Position numbers and translations under genes: made by a program
The notes under the pieces: model-generated
Databases searched by the model: none
What the model was told of the DNA's origin: nothing
Seen by the model: the letters and a program-made list of their open reading frames with translations, nothing else
NCBI RefSeq assembly: GCF_022201045.2
Contig: NC_068559.1
Span: forward strand, 29,333,501 to 29,397,500
From: Citrus sinensis
Taxonomy: Eukaryota > Streptophyta > Magnoliopsida > Sapindales > Rutaceae
Length of the DNA: 64,000 nucleotides
Reading direction: 5' to 3'
Part shown: positions 45,356-59,076 of the stretch, one piece after another
Layout of the letters: every line of letters starts with the position of its first letter
Position numbering within the stretch: position 1 is the first letter of the stretch

Positions 45356-45796
45356 ACATTTGAGGAACTCAGAAAGTTACTGCTGTCTGAGTATGGTTTT
45401 CAATCAGTTCCAATGTGCAAATACCTGTCTAACAAGTCAATTTTGTGGTAAAGCTAATTACAGCTGCCATGCCGGTGTTAAGTCAGGGACAAGCTGTGCT
45501 ACAGCAGAGATACAAGATTCTTGTTTAGTCTTACAGATTAATCGACTTTCGTACTGAAAGTCCTAATTCAGTTTTGAATATTTCATTCCTAGAGAATAAC
45601 AGAACGGGGAGCTTTCCTTTTATCCCTACTAATGAAAAGCTAAAAGGTAAAGCCCCGTTATCCAATCTTCTGTGTTGGGTTGGTTTGAGCTGGGGATGAT
45701 ACATTCTCAACATTGAGTTAGAAAATTTTTCTTCACAAGCCTGATTCTTAAAGGAAGCTTATCAATGTAACTCTTTACAAAAATTTGTAATGTTAT

Positions 45797-45888
45797 GATT
45801 TTAATTTATCCAACAAAATTGTTTTGCATCTGTAGTAAAATTGATTTTAATTTATCCAATAAGATTGTTTTGCATCAGTAGTAAAATT
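45797..45888. repeat. Two-copy 46-bp tandem repeat
   Basis: Units at 45797-45842 and 45843-45888 share GATTTTAATTTATCCAA and TTGTTTTGCATC and differ at a few bases. They lie downstream of UPM1. Confidence 0.85.
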
Positions 45889-46762
45889 GTTTTACTTGCG
45901 TATGGCAGGTCTTGCTTATCAGTGACCTGCAGATATGTGCAATCATGCTTGTCTACATAAGCAAGTGGATGATGAGTGCGGGTGACAGAAGCAAGTGATT
46001 TGGAAGATGCGTACAAGTTAAATAACTGACATTTGTACGCTGTTTACAAGTCGCATTTTTTTTATTAATTATTTTTTGGGGTAACTAAAAATATATCAGT
46101 GCCTAATTTCCATCACACAGCAGATTTATTAGTTTCTGTACTAAAAATTACCAAATGCCATTGCCATCATCTTCCCAAACACGGTTAAAATGCCTTTTTC
46201 ACTAAAGGCAGCGGCAAAACATGTTGGCTCGTTTGATTGTTTGAACGAATTGAAAGCAAACCAAACGTGGAGCTGGTGACAGGCTGGAGATGGAAGTTAA
46301 TTGTTGGCAAAGAAAACAAGCAGGACCTTCCCTTTCTTGAAAGTGTTGGCTCTTTATCAGTTACCCACACATTCCAGTTTTTGATTAAGATGTTTGCCAA
46401 TTTGCCTCCATGCTGCTGCGAGATCCACAAAACCAAAGTAGAATTACAAAAACAAATGACAAATTGACAGAATGACAATAAAACACAACTGAAATGGTTC
46501 TGGGTCGGGGGAGAGCAATATCATCAAATAACAATTGCATTTTATAATATTATATGCCGGTGAATCTGTGGTACATAGGTATGATACAAGGAATGAATAG
46601 AGGAACTAATCTGAACTGCAAAAGGAAAAGAGGGAAAAAAAATAATCCTATATAAAGAATTAAAGAATATGGTATCCTGTGGAATTTATATGCACACATA
46701 AATTTCTATATATACTTGCAAAAAGGTCATTGCTTGCCCTGATTTTCTTAAAAAAATGCTGC

Positions 46763-46864
46763 TGGAAAGAATCTTCATTGCCCTGAAATCCATTGCTTTG
46801 TAGTTTCCAGACATGGAAAGAATCTTCATCGCCCTGAAATCCATTGCTTTGTAGTTTCCAGACG
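46763..46864. repeat. Two-copy 51-bp tandem repeat in a 3' UTR
   Basis: Units at 46763-46813 and 46814-46864 start TGGAAAGAATCTTCAT and differ at one or two bases. They lie 100-200 bases past the stop of the minus-strand O-fucosyltransferase-like gene, so they are probably transcribed. Confidence 0.88.
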
Positions 46865-46964
46865 GGCTCAAATCCAAGGTATTTGCCAAAAAGTTTCAAC
46901 TTTTGGCAGCAAAGTATATAATTAGCACAGTGTGATCACCATGTCAGAAGACTTCAAAATCAGA

Positions 46965-49757
46965 TCACGAGGAATGTGCATGTGAATCATTGCACATACA
47001 CTCAGGGACAGGATACTTGGTAACATCTCTTCCAGCTTTGCTAGTCCTGAGTTCAGGTTGCCCCAAGGATTCACTGTGCAACTCCTTTATGATTCTGTTG
47101 AACTCTGCTTCAGGGAGGGAAGAGTTTAGGAAATAATGAAGCATTTGTCTTTTGTTTGGGGTTATATACTTCTTGTGCCCTGCATACGCCCTGTGTCCCT
47201 GTATCAACAATAAGATATTAGTTTACTGAAACAGCTAATTAGGTAGAAATTATACAAAAATTATAATCTACTACAGTACAATTGCTAAATAAAATTAGGA
47301 GCATTGATAATACCCAAGTAGTAACAATGACTTTACCTGAATCGCATGGCCCATATTTCCTCCATGAGAAGGCATGAAAATGTCACTGTTTTCGGAAACA
47401 ATATAGTCAATAGCAGCCATAAGTGAAGCTTTGTTTGCAAATGGTTCTAGCTCACCAGGCAAGGCAAGATCTTCTTTATTGTATAAATGGGGAAACTCTG
47501 TGATTAGTGGCAGTAGGGCCTCTTTTCCACCCAATGGTTCCCCTCCCGCCCAGTATATTCTTGCAATCTTTGGAGCTCCAAGGGCCTTAAGCAACCTGAA
47601 ATTATATTACAAAGCACAATTCAGAATTCAGCCATCAAATTCATAGATATGAAATATCACATATGCATATTCCAAAAGTAAGTTCTCACCTAGTCACCTC
47701 CACGGCGTTCAAGGGGCAGAGACCAGCAAGCTTTCGCTCATGATAAGTCATATTTGACCTGGCAGTTAGAAGCTCTGGCCTTTGTTTCCTCTCATTGCTG
47801 ATCATCTCGTCATACTCGGGACCAGGAAGACAGCCAGTCCTCACCCATACGTCCTTCTCCATTCTTAAATGAAGAGAAAGGTAGGGTCCTTTGCTTCGCA
47901 TCCTCTCAGCAAGCTTGTTACCAAGTTGCAAAATTGGTGGGGCAAACCTCAATGCATGAAAAGCCACCTGAATCCAAACGAAGAAGAAGTTAAAAGCTGA
48001 AAAATTAGGAACCTCAGACAGATTTTGGAAGAACAATGAGCTGACTATATTAACCACAAACAGGATGTAATGCTACAAATCAAATAGATTGACAATCCAA
48101 AATATGAATCAGTAAGCAGCATAGATGATTTGAATCTGTAGCAAATGGTGCAAGTTTCCACACGAAAATAGAAGACAAATGGAAAAATGATTCTAGGATA
48201 CCTTGCAGCGAAGCTTCTGAAGATCAGAAGGGAGATCTTTAGAGAGCCTTGAATCTAGACCGCGTAAAAGTAGAACCCCTTCTCTGTTCAACTGCCAAAA
48301 AAACAAAAACAAAAAAAAGAGAATTCACATATCAGATCCACTGAGTCCACTGGCATCCACTTAAAGACATTAATTATTAACCAACAGAATGGTCCAAAAT
48401 CCTATAAATAAAACAAACATGATTCAAGAAATGAAGACATTGAAAATTGGTTTGTTTAGAACAGCTGCAACACTACAATTGTTCACAAGACTTGTAAATA
48501 AGAAAGTGTCCTTAGTTGCTGAGAACATATTCAATTGAAACAAACATTGTGCCCAACAGCCTAATTGTCTAACTTGTATGAGATTGAAGCCATTAAATCA
48601 CTGTTGACGGGTTCTTGAGCTTAGGGTACAACTGAAAAATTATCAGGCCAATGACAATGTTAGGACTTTGTAAAACCTACTGCAATTTGCAGGCCATCAA
48701 TAAATTCTATTGAAAGAAGGAAAAAGTTATCCCTTTACTACTAAGTCAAGCTCTTCTAGTAAACAAATTTGGAAGAGAAATTGAACAATGCATACGTTCA
48801 AATAGCAAAATGACAAACAAATCTTACCCTCCTAAGATAACGAGCACGAATCCATTGAGGGGATACATGAAGTGGAGTCCTCTTCTCCTCCACTGGCCTA
48901 GTCATTATATGTGTTGATGGCAATGAAGAAACTATCCTCACATCATTTGCAAGGACGCTCTTGAAGTGCTCCAAATCAAATATATCAGAAAATTCACTGC
49001 AACCATCAATCAAATGGGGAAAAAAAAACATTAAACATCATGTTTAGTGGACGTAAATAATGAGGATTGAGCTAATGCTAGGGTGGCAATTTGTTTACCT
49101 TTCATCACCCCAAATGACATTGACTTGCAAAATGGGAACAACAAGAGCAGCACCAAGAATCCTAGCAATGACGACAGCATCAACAATCTGATTCCTCTGC
49201 TGATTCATTCCACCCGAGACCACCACCAATAAATACTTTCTCCTATCTTTCACAATCGCATCACTATACTTTCTATACTCACGGCTGAAATGCAGGCAGG
49301 GCCTATATCCCATTCCATCCGGTTGCTTCCAAAACTCACTCTCCTCTGAATCTTCAAAGCCTTTTGAGACCAAAGCTTGTGATTCATTAAACCCCTTCAA
49401 AATCTCATCTTTTTGACCATTTTGTTGCTCGTTTGAAGCGAAACTCGCATGGGATTTCTCGTTTGAAGCAAATGAATCCTGTGGGCTTGTTGTGAAGCAG
49501 GGATATGGCGAGAAAGGGATCGGAGGATCAAGATTAAAGCCAAGCTTTAACATCCCAAAAAGGCCAACAAGAAAGAGAGCCAAGAACCAAAACCTTGGGT
49601 TCTTGTAAGAGTTAAATGAAAAGAACTTCCTGCTGAAGCTGCTTTTTGAAGGTTTTTTGGGAGAAACAAGAAGCGATTGAAGTGAAGAAGATGATAAAGA
49701 GTTTATTATCTGAGAAGGAACTGAAATGTAAGAGAGCTGCTTCTTTAGTTTTGCCAT
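46965..49757 (-). CDS. O-fucosyltransferase family protein (GT106-like)
   Basis: This looks like a Golgi type II glycosyltransferase of the plant O-FucT family (GDP-fucose protein O-fucosyltransferase fold). Minus-strand exons are 49757-49099, 48996-48828, 48291-48202, 47967-47690, 47595-47337 and 47198-46965, giving 562 residues. A basic cytosolic head is followed by one membrane anchor at about 55-75 (FWFLALFLVGLFGMLKLGF) and a variable stem. Catalytic-domain motifs include VVSGGMNQQRNQIVDAVVIA, the Arg-containing SLHLRMEKDV of the sugar-nucleotide site, YWAGGEP and FMPSHGGNMGHAIQGHR. Some plant relatives act on pectin or other glycans, so the acceptor is unknown. It converges with UPM1. 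Confidence 0.9.
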
Positions 49758-51500
49758 TGCACAAAGCTAGCTAATGAACTCTTTTCTTTTTGTTGTTCTT
49801 CAAATAAAAACGCTTTCGCTCTTTACTCAGCGTTTAACGGCGGGTTTTGTTGTTGAGAAAAGAAGGGGGAGGAAAAAAAAAAAAAAAACGTGTCTTTGGA
49901 CAGAGGAAATGAGGGGGTGGGCGGCGGGAACGCGAAGTCTAATGGGTGTGTACGCGTTCTTAAAAAGACGAGATGGAAGTCATCAGCTCAGCTGGTTTTG
50001 AATTTTCTGTTGATTTTTTTTTTTTCATGAATACTGATTATACGTAATATTATATTGTATTATATTATACAGTTATTTATAATTGTTAGAATAATAAATT
50101 ATTATATTAATATTTATAATCAAATATATAATTAAAATTTATATTATTATATTAAATTTTATAAAAAAAACATACCTAAATAAATAATATTTACTCACTG
50201 CTTCACTTATATTTCGTAAGAAAAAAAAATTTATAAATAACTCCACACATTCATAGCTGGTACTTAATTGAAAGTGTTTAAATCAACGAAGATGACTGTA
50301 GGGGTAGAAGTTCACCGTTGGCACTAAGAGGCACATTGCTAATTTTCTGTTGATTAGGAACAATAAAACGTGCTGGTTATATCAAAGCGGGGATTTAATA
50401 GTTTAATGCTAGTGGATGCTTGACTTGTCCAAACTGCGAGGAAGGATCATAGTTTATTATGATTTTGATTTTTGGATTTACGATGACAATTATGCCCCTT
50501 TCATTGTAAGTAAGAGATCAGGAAAATTAATTTGAAAGTCAAATTCTTATTGTGCTGGAATATTCTCGTGCTAGCTGGAATATTTGCTTTGGGAAAGTTC
50601 GGCTTAAAGCCTTCAATGGAATGAAATTTTGTTGAATTTAGATTAAATTTTTTTATTATTATTACTGGAGATTATTAGAAGGGTAATTTCATTTGGATTA
50701 TTTTAAAGACATGTGTAATCATCTAACATACAATATTAATTTATCAGGATAGTCTAATTACTTTATTAATTATTTAAATTTAAAAAAAAAACTCAATTAC
50801 TCATAAGATTTAATTTATTCAACAAATGACGTGATATCCCATTTACATTAAGTTTAAAGATTTTTTTTTAAAACTTGCCAAACATTATTGATTAACTGTA
50901 GTTAAAAACAAATGTAAAGTCAATAATACCATATTAAGTTAAAAAAAATCATACGTCTTTTTCAGTTTTTCTTCTTAAAGAAAGAAGAGTTCATATAAAT
51001 AAGTGATTATTACATTACAATCTACTTGTCTTTAGAGTAAAACATTTATCAAAATATGCCCATATAAAGATGTCAATATCATAAATTTGTTAGAAAATGC
51101 ATCTAAATAGTTGTAAGAAAATCTATCTATTAAATTACCAGAGAATTCGAACTCATATTTGATGGAAACTAAAAAGAGTGATGGTGGATGGTCACCTTCA
51201 ACATTATTGAGAATGGCAATGGTTTATTTAAGTGCAAAAACAATTGCGTTTGTTTAATTAAAAAAAGCACATTTGGCTTAGGGGAAGAACATTTGATCCC
51301 TTTCAACATTTGAAATAATTAAGTAGAGATAGTTTTATCCCTTACAAAATATGAGAGAAATATGTCTCTCAAATATTAAAAAGAATAAGTACTGTATAAG
51401 ATTTAATATAAATTAAATTAGTTTTATTAATGTAATATTATATAACATGAGTTGTAATATAATTAATAATCTTATGTAGTTCCAAAAAAAAAAAAAAAGC
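49758..51500. other. O-fucosyltransferase-like promoter and AT-rich intergenic DNA
   Basis: The first 250 bases hold the upstream region of the minus-strand gene. From 50030 the DNA is strongly AT-rich. The word AATTTTCTGTTGATT occurs near 50000 and again near 50339, possibly flanking an old insertion, but no ends could be defined. No gene is supported. Confidence 0.45.
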
Positions 51501-52320
51501 AAAACAATAGAAAATGGTAAAGGTGGAGTGTTTGAAATTTGAAATAAGAAGAAATTATTTGAAGCAAAAAGAGAAAAGAGGAAGAGTATGCCGTATGAAA
51601 CGACATAGTATACATCTGGAGAAGGGGGGGGGGGGGGGGGAGGGGGCGGGCGGTGGAGGATTGTTGTCGTATTGTGTGGGTAAAGAGAGCCAGTTGTCTT
51701 TCGTCCCAATAATAATACTTAAAAAAACAGAAAGAAGAAAGAAGAAAAAGACCAAATGCCAGCATGTCATATGTGGCTTGTACCCATTCCCAGAAGCCCT
51801 TTATGCTGAGAGTTCAGTCAGCGGTGACAGCCTGGATGCGACCGTGAGTAGTGGACCAGACCAGAGAGAGAGAGAGAGTCCATGTCCATGTAATGAATAT
51901 CCCAAGGGTTTGATTGCCATTTATTTGCCAATGCCTGCTACTGCTGACCCCACACTGCATCCCAGCTGGCTCTCTCAGTCATTTTATTTATTTTTAACTT
52001 CTGTTGCTCTTTTCGAATCGTACTCCTACGTGGCGGCCTCCATTCTCTCAGTCCTTTCCTCCTAGGTAGTAGGTACTAGTACTACTAGCGACTCTTGCTT
52101 CTCCACAGCCATGCGGATGATCGACGCCTTTTTAGATATCTTGGTCCTTTTAATAGATTTATATGCATGCATGCATGTATGTATGTTTGTATGTATGTAT
52201 ATATGTATGTTCCAGTTTTCATTTTATTTCTTTCTATTTCTAAATTTTTTGTGTCACTTACAATCTTTTAATTTTCATCCCCTACAGCTAACAGGGTCTC
52301 TATTAAATAGTTACACATAG
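51501..52320. other. GC-richer intergenic patch with simple repeats
   Basis: This contains a G17 run at 51624-51640, a (GA)n tract near 51863-51877 and a (TGTA)n tract at 52165-52210. The 51780-52130 part is less AT-rich than its flanks and could be an unannotated promoter or transcript, but no exon structure or recognisable peptide is seen. Confidence 0.4.
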
Positions 52321-54548
52321 CTCAAACAAGATTTAATTTGAGAACCTCACCTCCAATGTTAGTGGAATCCACTCAACACTTAAACATATATAATAATTTA
52401 CAAGAGGCGATGGCTCTTCACTCATTTACGACGCCAAAATGAGACTAACTAACTATCACCCAACTATGAACATAATATATTTAATTTATTGAGAATTCAA
52501 ACATCACTTGTTAGTGATATTAGAGGAGACATTTTATTTTTAATCTCGTTTTGAAATTATAATTATGAAATTACCATTTACTATATATATATAGAGTCAT
52601 ACCTCCTCAAGTTGACATAACGCGTGTGTTAGTGAATTTTCTTTTTGAGAAGAATGTTAGTAAATTAGATATTATCAGAAGTTGAGATATGATGTATAGA
52701 TTATAGCAGATAGCCAGCCACCTTGTTTGAAGATTAAAGAAGAAGTAAAAATAAAGTTGCAAAATATTGTAATCACGGACAACGAGGCTCGATCGGCTCT
52801 TGAATTAATAATATGTACAAAAAAAATATTGACAAAATGATATGATTAGTAAAATGACCCACAAAATCAAAGATTAAAATCAAATGATGATGCTTGTTGG
52901 TGAAGTGATTAATCAATCAATTAAAGTTTGACATCACGGATATTGAGTTGAGTTAGTTAAAAGAAATGAAATTTGTTAGTCAATTCCCCCAAGAATCATC
53001 GATATATAAAATATAATAACTCTCTCACCATTTACTTTGGAGCTTTATGGATACGCTAGCCATCGTCCAGGCCTGGCTTCTGGAACACGACTCATTTCCC
53101 GACGCCATCATCCATCACCGTGCCACAATTCAATCCAGCTGTCTATTATTAGTAGTTGCTTTTGAGTTGTGCACGTCAGCTTGAAACTATTTCTTTTCTT
53201 TTCTTTTCTTTTTTCCCCCCTGTTAATTCTTCTTCAATCAATCGTTAAGGAAACGTCATGGGATTGGCGTCCCCCACCCTTCCTCCTATAACTATAACTA
53301 TATATATATATATATATATATATAATACACACACTTCAGAAATTTATAATTGTTTTATGTTATCAAATTGGGTTGTTTTTAGAGAAATAATACTAATAAT
53401 TTACCTAATTAAAACAAATAAAGAGTTTGTAAGAAGCTTTGTGAAAGCAACATCGAGCATGATTCGTCAACTCAGCAATTGCCAACCGCCGAAGAGAAAT
53501 ACAATGCAGTAGTTGTATGATGTAACCGTCATAATTTTTTTATCATTCGTAATAATTTTTCTATTATTCATAATCTAATTATCGTTATGAATAGCAAATG
53601 TTCCATAATATATATATATATATATTGTGGATATGTATAAGTTATATATACGATAGAATGTTATTACAAACAACTGAAAAAATTTACAGAACATTTGAGT
53701 AAGTTTGTTTTCTTGCAAAACAATGTTGTACGTACGTGGTGTTCTCACATGCAAGAAAGAAAAATCAACCATTCCAATTAATATTGTAATATATAACTAA
53801 GTGTTTATCTTTTTTCTCAATTGATCTCGTAATTTATGGCTCAAAGTTTTTTTTTTTTTAAATAATTGACAGTGCTTGGCAGCCCTGCAAGGCCAAGAAG
53901 CTAATTAATAAAAAACAAATAAAAATTTACATGTATAATTGAGCTTAATACATGCATATTGACTCATTATCAAACTCACAAGTCACGAATTAATTTCACT
54001 TTCCCGTGTCATATATCTTCCCCGTTCACAAAGAAACAACTTTTCACTTCTCTTATTTTACTTTGATAACTTTTTTTATATGCATTATATGTGTTTCTAC
54101 ATACTCTTAACGATATTATTTTGAGAAGACGATGACGTATCCGTGCAAACTCAAGACTAAGGCAGTTGAAAGGGGAGCATCATGTGGCCATATTTTAAAA
54201 ATCCCCAGCTAGTATTTTATTAATACTCATACAATGCATTGCAAAATGCAATTATAGTTGTGGCAAGATGGATTGAATTGTCTAATTAATTATATCATTC
54301 ATTAATATACATGAACCTAATTAATAATTTTCAGAAGGTGGCATGCAATTCAACAAGTATAGAACTATCCATTAGACCTTAACAACTTTGAATGATGGGT
54401 TTTAATTTTAATTTAGAGATATTAGGTGTTTATATGATGTCAGTACTAAAATCCAACAACCCTAGCTAGTATTTTTTTTTTCTTTTTCCCCCTTTTCTAA
54501 CAAATCGATAATTATATGGTTTTTTGGTGAAAGTAGATGTACTGTTCC

Positions 54549-54625
<77 letters not shown>

Positions 54626-55516
54626 GGCCATATCTTGCCACTTTGTGATTGTTGGTTTCGCTTCTAGCCAATGGAATGACAGAGTGTTGATTAATTAATA
54701 ATATTAATGGTTGGTTTTAGGAAGTGCATCATATTCTCCAATATATAACTCATATAATTAAATATTATTTATTGCACTTTTTTAAGGACAAAGTAAGTGG
54801 GCAGGTATAGTTATTGATTAAATGATTAACCAATACTTCCAACCAAAGATTTGTCAAAAAAACTTGCATTTCTTCGCTCTGACCTCTTCAAGATTTGTCA
54901 TTCTGATAATGATAAATCCACTTGAATTTGTTACAGCACTATTAAATATTTCTATCTTAGATAATTTCTGAAGTGGCAGTTGGTTGATTGAGATTTGTAA
55001 CAATGAGGAGTTGAACAACTAAACGCAAGAGAGTAAGTGATGGGTAGCGTGAAGAAAAAGGAATAAGTGATTTTTTTTCTTTGGTTTTAATTTCCCCTTT
55101 GAAACTAGCTAGGGCTACTGGGCTACGTGATAATTAAATATTGCATGTGTTTACTGTTAAATTTTGTATTTTTTTCAATAAAACGTTCAAGAATATAATT
55201 TTTTATGCCGTTGGGCTCATATGCCTTCTGAAATCCTTGGGTCGACTCGATTCTCATTCAATGGAAGAAAAAAAAAAAAAAAACTGCAGCCAAGATTTAT
55301 AGCTCAGTAAACAGAATCCAATATCTGTGGATAATATATTTACAATATTAATTAATCTGTCCAAAATTATTGAAACCGTAGCTAGGTCTGCCCAGTTTGG
55401 TGGACATGAAATAAACCACGATTTTCTTCTATATTTCAGCTTGTTCATGATTACTAATCATGGGAAAGGACCTTACTCATTTTCGGGATAAGGCAACTGC
55501 ACTAGTCATGTGAGAT
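52321..55516. other. AT-rich gene-free DNA with microsatellites
   Basis: (TA)n tracts occur at 53300-53322, 53609-53625 and 54549-54573, and (GA)n at 54580-54622. Open frames here are short and driven by these repeats. I see no gene or structured RNA. Confidence 0.45.
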
Positions 55517-55519
55517 TAA

Positions 55520-55791
55520 GGGTGCTTTTGGGATTGCGATATTTGTATCTTTTAAACTACATCCGTAGAAAGAAAGTTGTAATTATGAAACAAAAGTTAG
55601 TAATATTTAGTAAATATAAAATTTAAATAATAATTTTGACAAAATTATTAAAAACATAATAAATTTTTCATCATACAAGTAAAAAAATTATATCAGCATA
55701 GTTTCTAAGTTACAGCAGCTACTCTTTACTAAACATTTTAGTGTTGAAGATTAAAAGTTACAGTTGCCCAACCTCAATCCCAAACGCACCC
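55520..55791. mobile_element. Tourist-like (PIF/Harbinger) MITE
   Basis: The left end is GGGTGCTTTTGGGATTGCG. The right end, reversed, is GGGTGCGTTTGGGATTGAG, so the inverted repeats match at most positions. TAA flanks both sides (55517-55519 and 55792-55794), the expected target duplication. The 272-bp body is non-coding and AT-rich. Confidence 0.8.
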
Positions 55792-55794
55792 TAA

Positions 55795-58700
55795 GTTCTG
55801 AAGATAATTAATCAAGAATAATTTTGGCACATTAATTAATGATTTGTTAAATCATAAATGACTTTCATTATATTATCTGTGATCGTAAACATTCCAATGT
55901 TTCAACAACACATTTATTTATTTTTTTATTTTTTAAAAAATAACATTTGGCTTCAAAATGAAGAAACATATACAATAGATTATCTTCAGTGGTATGACAG
56001 AACAAAAGAGTTTTTGTGACCACAGCAACCATTAGAATAACGGCAAGATTAAGCATTTTGATGGTACAATTTTCAAACGAAAGTTATTCCGTCGAAGTGT
56101 TGATTTAATCCATTATGAAACGCATGTGATGATTGGAATCCTATGGTCCATTTTTTTTACCCTTTTTTTTCTGGGGTAATGGGAAATCTTTGCCATTTGC
56201 CAAGAATAAGATTTTGAAACCACCCTCCAAACAAAAGAAAACAATTTTTAATGGACATTATATTTAACCATGACCCAACTTGTTGGACAAGCAATAAACC
56301 AAGTTCGTGCATCGTTTGGTTTCCTAATTAATGCCAATAATGCTATAGACATGTTTCATCGTATTCCTGCTGATGGGGGAAAAAACATAGTAATAATTTA
56401 GTGGATCTCTTCTCTTCCTTGACTTTTTATTTTTGTTAAAGAGTATGGATAATTTGAATATTAAGAAGGCATCATCAAGACAGAAATGAGATTATTGATT
56501 TAATCTATTATACTAGAATATTTTTATTTCTGTATTGGTGATATTTCCTTAATGGCTCAAAGCCATTTTTCTTTTCCCAATATTTATGAAGCTAGTTGTC
56601 ATTCTGTTGCTTCCTTTCTTATGCAACTTGCAAATACTATTTGCCCAATAATGTTGCTGAAAATTTAAGAATGAAACTTAAACTTTATCTAAAATACAAA
56701 AATAGTTCGATCTTAAAGAAAAAATGATTGATAAAGGTCAATGACCAAATTATTCGGCAAAAATAATTGCTTTCATATATTCAATGATCATTTAAGTAAA
56801 TTTTTGGCTTCCAAAATATATATATTTTTTGGGACCAGTTGTCTATCAGAATGAATCTTAATGTCACTAGTTGAAGCATCAAGTTCAATGGCCTGCATCA
56901 AACTGAGAATATATGCTCCCACAACACACACGGAAAACTCGAATTTAACTGTAATGGTAAATAGGAAGGTGACAATCATTATACCAAAGATTACCGATTG
57001 CCATAATCTTTGAAATCAAGTAACATTATAATTTACCTCAAAACATTGAAGTTTTCATTAACATTAATTTACCCTCTCTAATGTAATCATCCTAACCTGG
57101 CCCGTTGTACATCCACTGCGATTGATGCAACGAATGCGTTTTTAATAATAATAACAACGCTGAAAAACTTGTCGGGCCATCACCCATGTGGTAACTGAAA
57201 TTCTTTTTTGGGTGTCTCTGATATTGATTTATTATTAAATGTGATGGTCAGCTTCAATATTCAGTTTCTGAGAATAATATTGATCTAGGAAATGCTTATA
57301 TATATATATATATATATATTGAAGTCCCAGTTGCGTCTACCTAGTTTTGTGGACATGCAACGAGGCACATGCTATTGCATGGCAGCTAGTGTTGAGCTTG
57401 TTCTTCTTCTTGATCATTAATGCCAATCATCGAACTCAAACGTTTGTGCTGACAAAAAAAATAACTAAGGAAAAGAAAATTAAAAAAAAAAAAAAGTATC
57501 AAATGGGTCACTACTCACTTCAATAGCACTTTTGGATACAAAGAGGCACCACTTGTTTAACAAATTAAGACGACGCTGGCCATTTATTTAAAGCGGTCCA
57601 TTATTTTTCCTGGCAATGTCAATTCTAGGAATACGGGTTTGCTCTAGGGGGTCCTCCATTTAATGGCTCACGTGAAATATTTTGACACCCACACACACCC
57701 ATAAAAGAGGGCTGTTTAAGATAAGTGTTAGCGGATAAAGAAGACTACAAAAAGAGAGATGCCCCTAATGGCAAGTGTTCTGGATTGAGGAAGCATTAGC
57801 AGTGCCCGTGTTTCTTTCATGTGAGTATTGTCGCCTTCCCATGTGCATTTATTTCCCTCCTGATTTTTGCTAGATTGATTTTTCACTCAAATTGACATCC
57901 GATTTTTCTTATTAGTTTGGCTCTTGGATTTGGATCTTCTATATTGGAGATGTCTTTATCCTTTGAAGGTCATGGCTATTTATTTCATTATGTTTTAAAA
58001 AATGACATACATTATCATCCTATATTAAGTATAAAAGTAGAAATTGACTAATTAAACCAAATTTGTTGCTTCATCTATATATTATGCGTCATTAGTACAT
58101 ATAATCATTTGTTTTTGTCCCCTGAAAAAATTAGTTCCCGCAAGTTGTAATATTTTAGCATCAAGCAATGAACTCTTAGCTTAAAAATGTTTAAAAATGT
58201 CCGAGTGTGAGAGTGTGTGAGTGAGACAGATATATAAAAGCGAAAAATATAAAGCTTTACATGGACCTAACCCAAATTTAACTACTCATTTGCTTTAAGT
58301 AAATTTTTCATGAATCCCCAATAATGATGATAGTTTACCTCTTCAGATTATCTCTTTAACCTTCACTTTTCAATTAGCTTCATTTGCTTACAAAATCATC
58401 CTTCCTTATATATATTTTTTCCCAATCCTAAGTTTCGGAGAAATTTGGTTCCAAAGTCAGCAAGTGCAGACCAATTTTTAAGTGTAAAAAAAGGGAAAAA
58501 GAAAGTAAGGTTATTTAGTTGCCAAAAAAAAAAAAAAAAAAAAAACTATTGCGGTGCCGGTGTCTTTGAATTGGAGATGAATAGAACTAAAGCCTTTCTA
58601 AATGTGAATGGAGTGTGGCTACTACGACAACATGATTTTCTAAGCGTCCCCCCATCCGTTCCCCCCCATTTGCTTCTTTGTGAAAACATTAAAAAAAAAA

Positions 58701-58872
58701 AAAATTATAGTGAAACTCCACTAATCCTTCAAGTGCACTATTAGCATTACTTTTCGGGGTTTGACCTGGGACAAATAGAAGAACTCTTGACAGCCAGCGA
58801 TCAAAGCGAAAATTATTACAGTTACCGACACCAAATGGATAATGTTATCACACACCAATGCTTAAGATTTCA
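55795..58872. other. AT-rich gene-free DNA
   Basis: A (TA)n tract lies at 57299-57319 and poly-A/T runs are frequent. A TATA-like CCATAAAAGAG near 57699 precedes a somewhat GC-richer stretch (57700-57850), but no reading frame or hairpin I can defend follows it. The open frame 58445-58744 is built on poly-A tracts. Confidence 0.4.
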
Positions 58873-59076
58873 TTAATCGGGATTTTTCATTACTGACTTC
58901 TCACTCAGTGTATCCCACAACAAACGCCCCCCAAGTTTCTCCATCAGTTTTCTTTGTCCTGTTGCTGCAAAGATTTTCTCAAAGCCCGCCTCAGAAAGCT
59001 TCTCAAAAATCAGCAAACTAATCTCTTGTTCACACCTACTCATGGGTGTAAAAAGTTCAATTGTAATGTAAATCAA
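58873..59076 (-). pseudogene. Possible gene fragment with a coding-like frame, 67 residues
   Basis: The minus frame contains EKLSEAGFEKIFAATGQRKL and then MEKLGGRLLWDTLSEK, which has the mixed composition of a real protein rather than random AT-rich translation. There is no evident splice context or partner exon, and I do not recognise the family. It may be a relic of a captured or decayed gene. Confidence 0.25.

Larger units (their letters stand above)
45356..46964. other. Convergent 3' ends of UPM1 and the O-fucosyltransferase-like gene
   Basis: The two stop codons face each other across 1.6 kb. The region contains the 3' UTRs and two small tandem duplications listed separately. Short open frames at 45279-45557 and 46237-46467 lack any coding signature. 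I see no other gene. Confidence 0.5.

Noticed and set aside
51514-52065. 183-residue plus-strand open frame
   Set aside because: It runs through a G17 tract and GA repeats, giving a Gly-rich low-complexity stretch. It has no family signature, splice context or sensible start.
54549-54622. TA/GA tract as a CRISPR-like or structured array
   Set aside because: It is plain microsatellite DNA; there are no spacers or conserved repeat units.
57690-57860. Possible microRNA precursor or noncoding promoter
   Set aside because: A TATA-like word is present, but I found no long imperfect hairpin and no known plant miRNA sequence.
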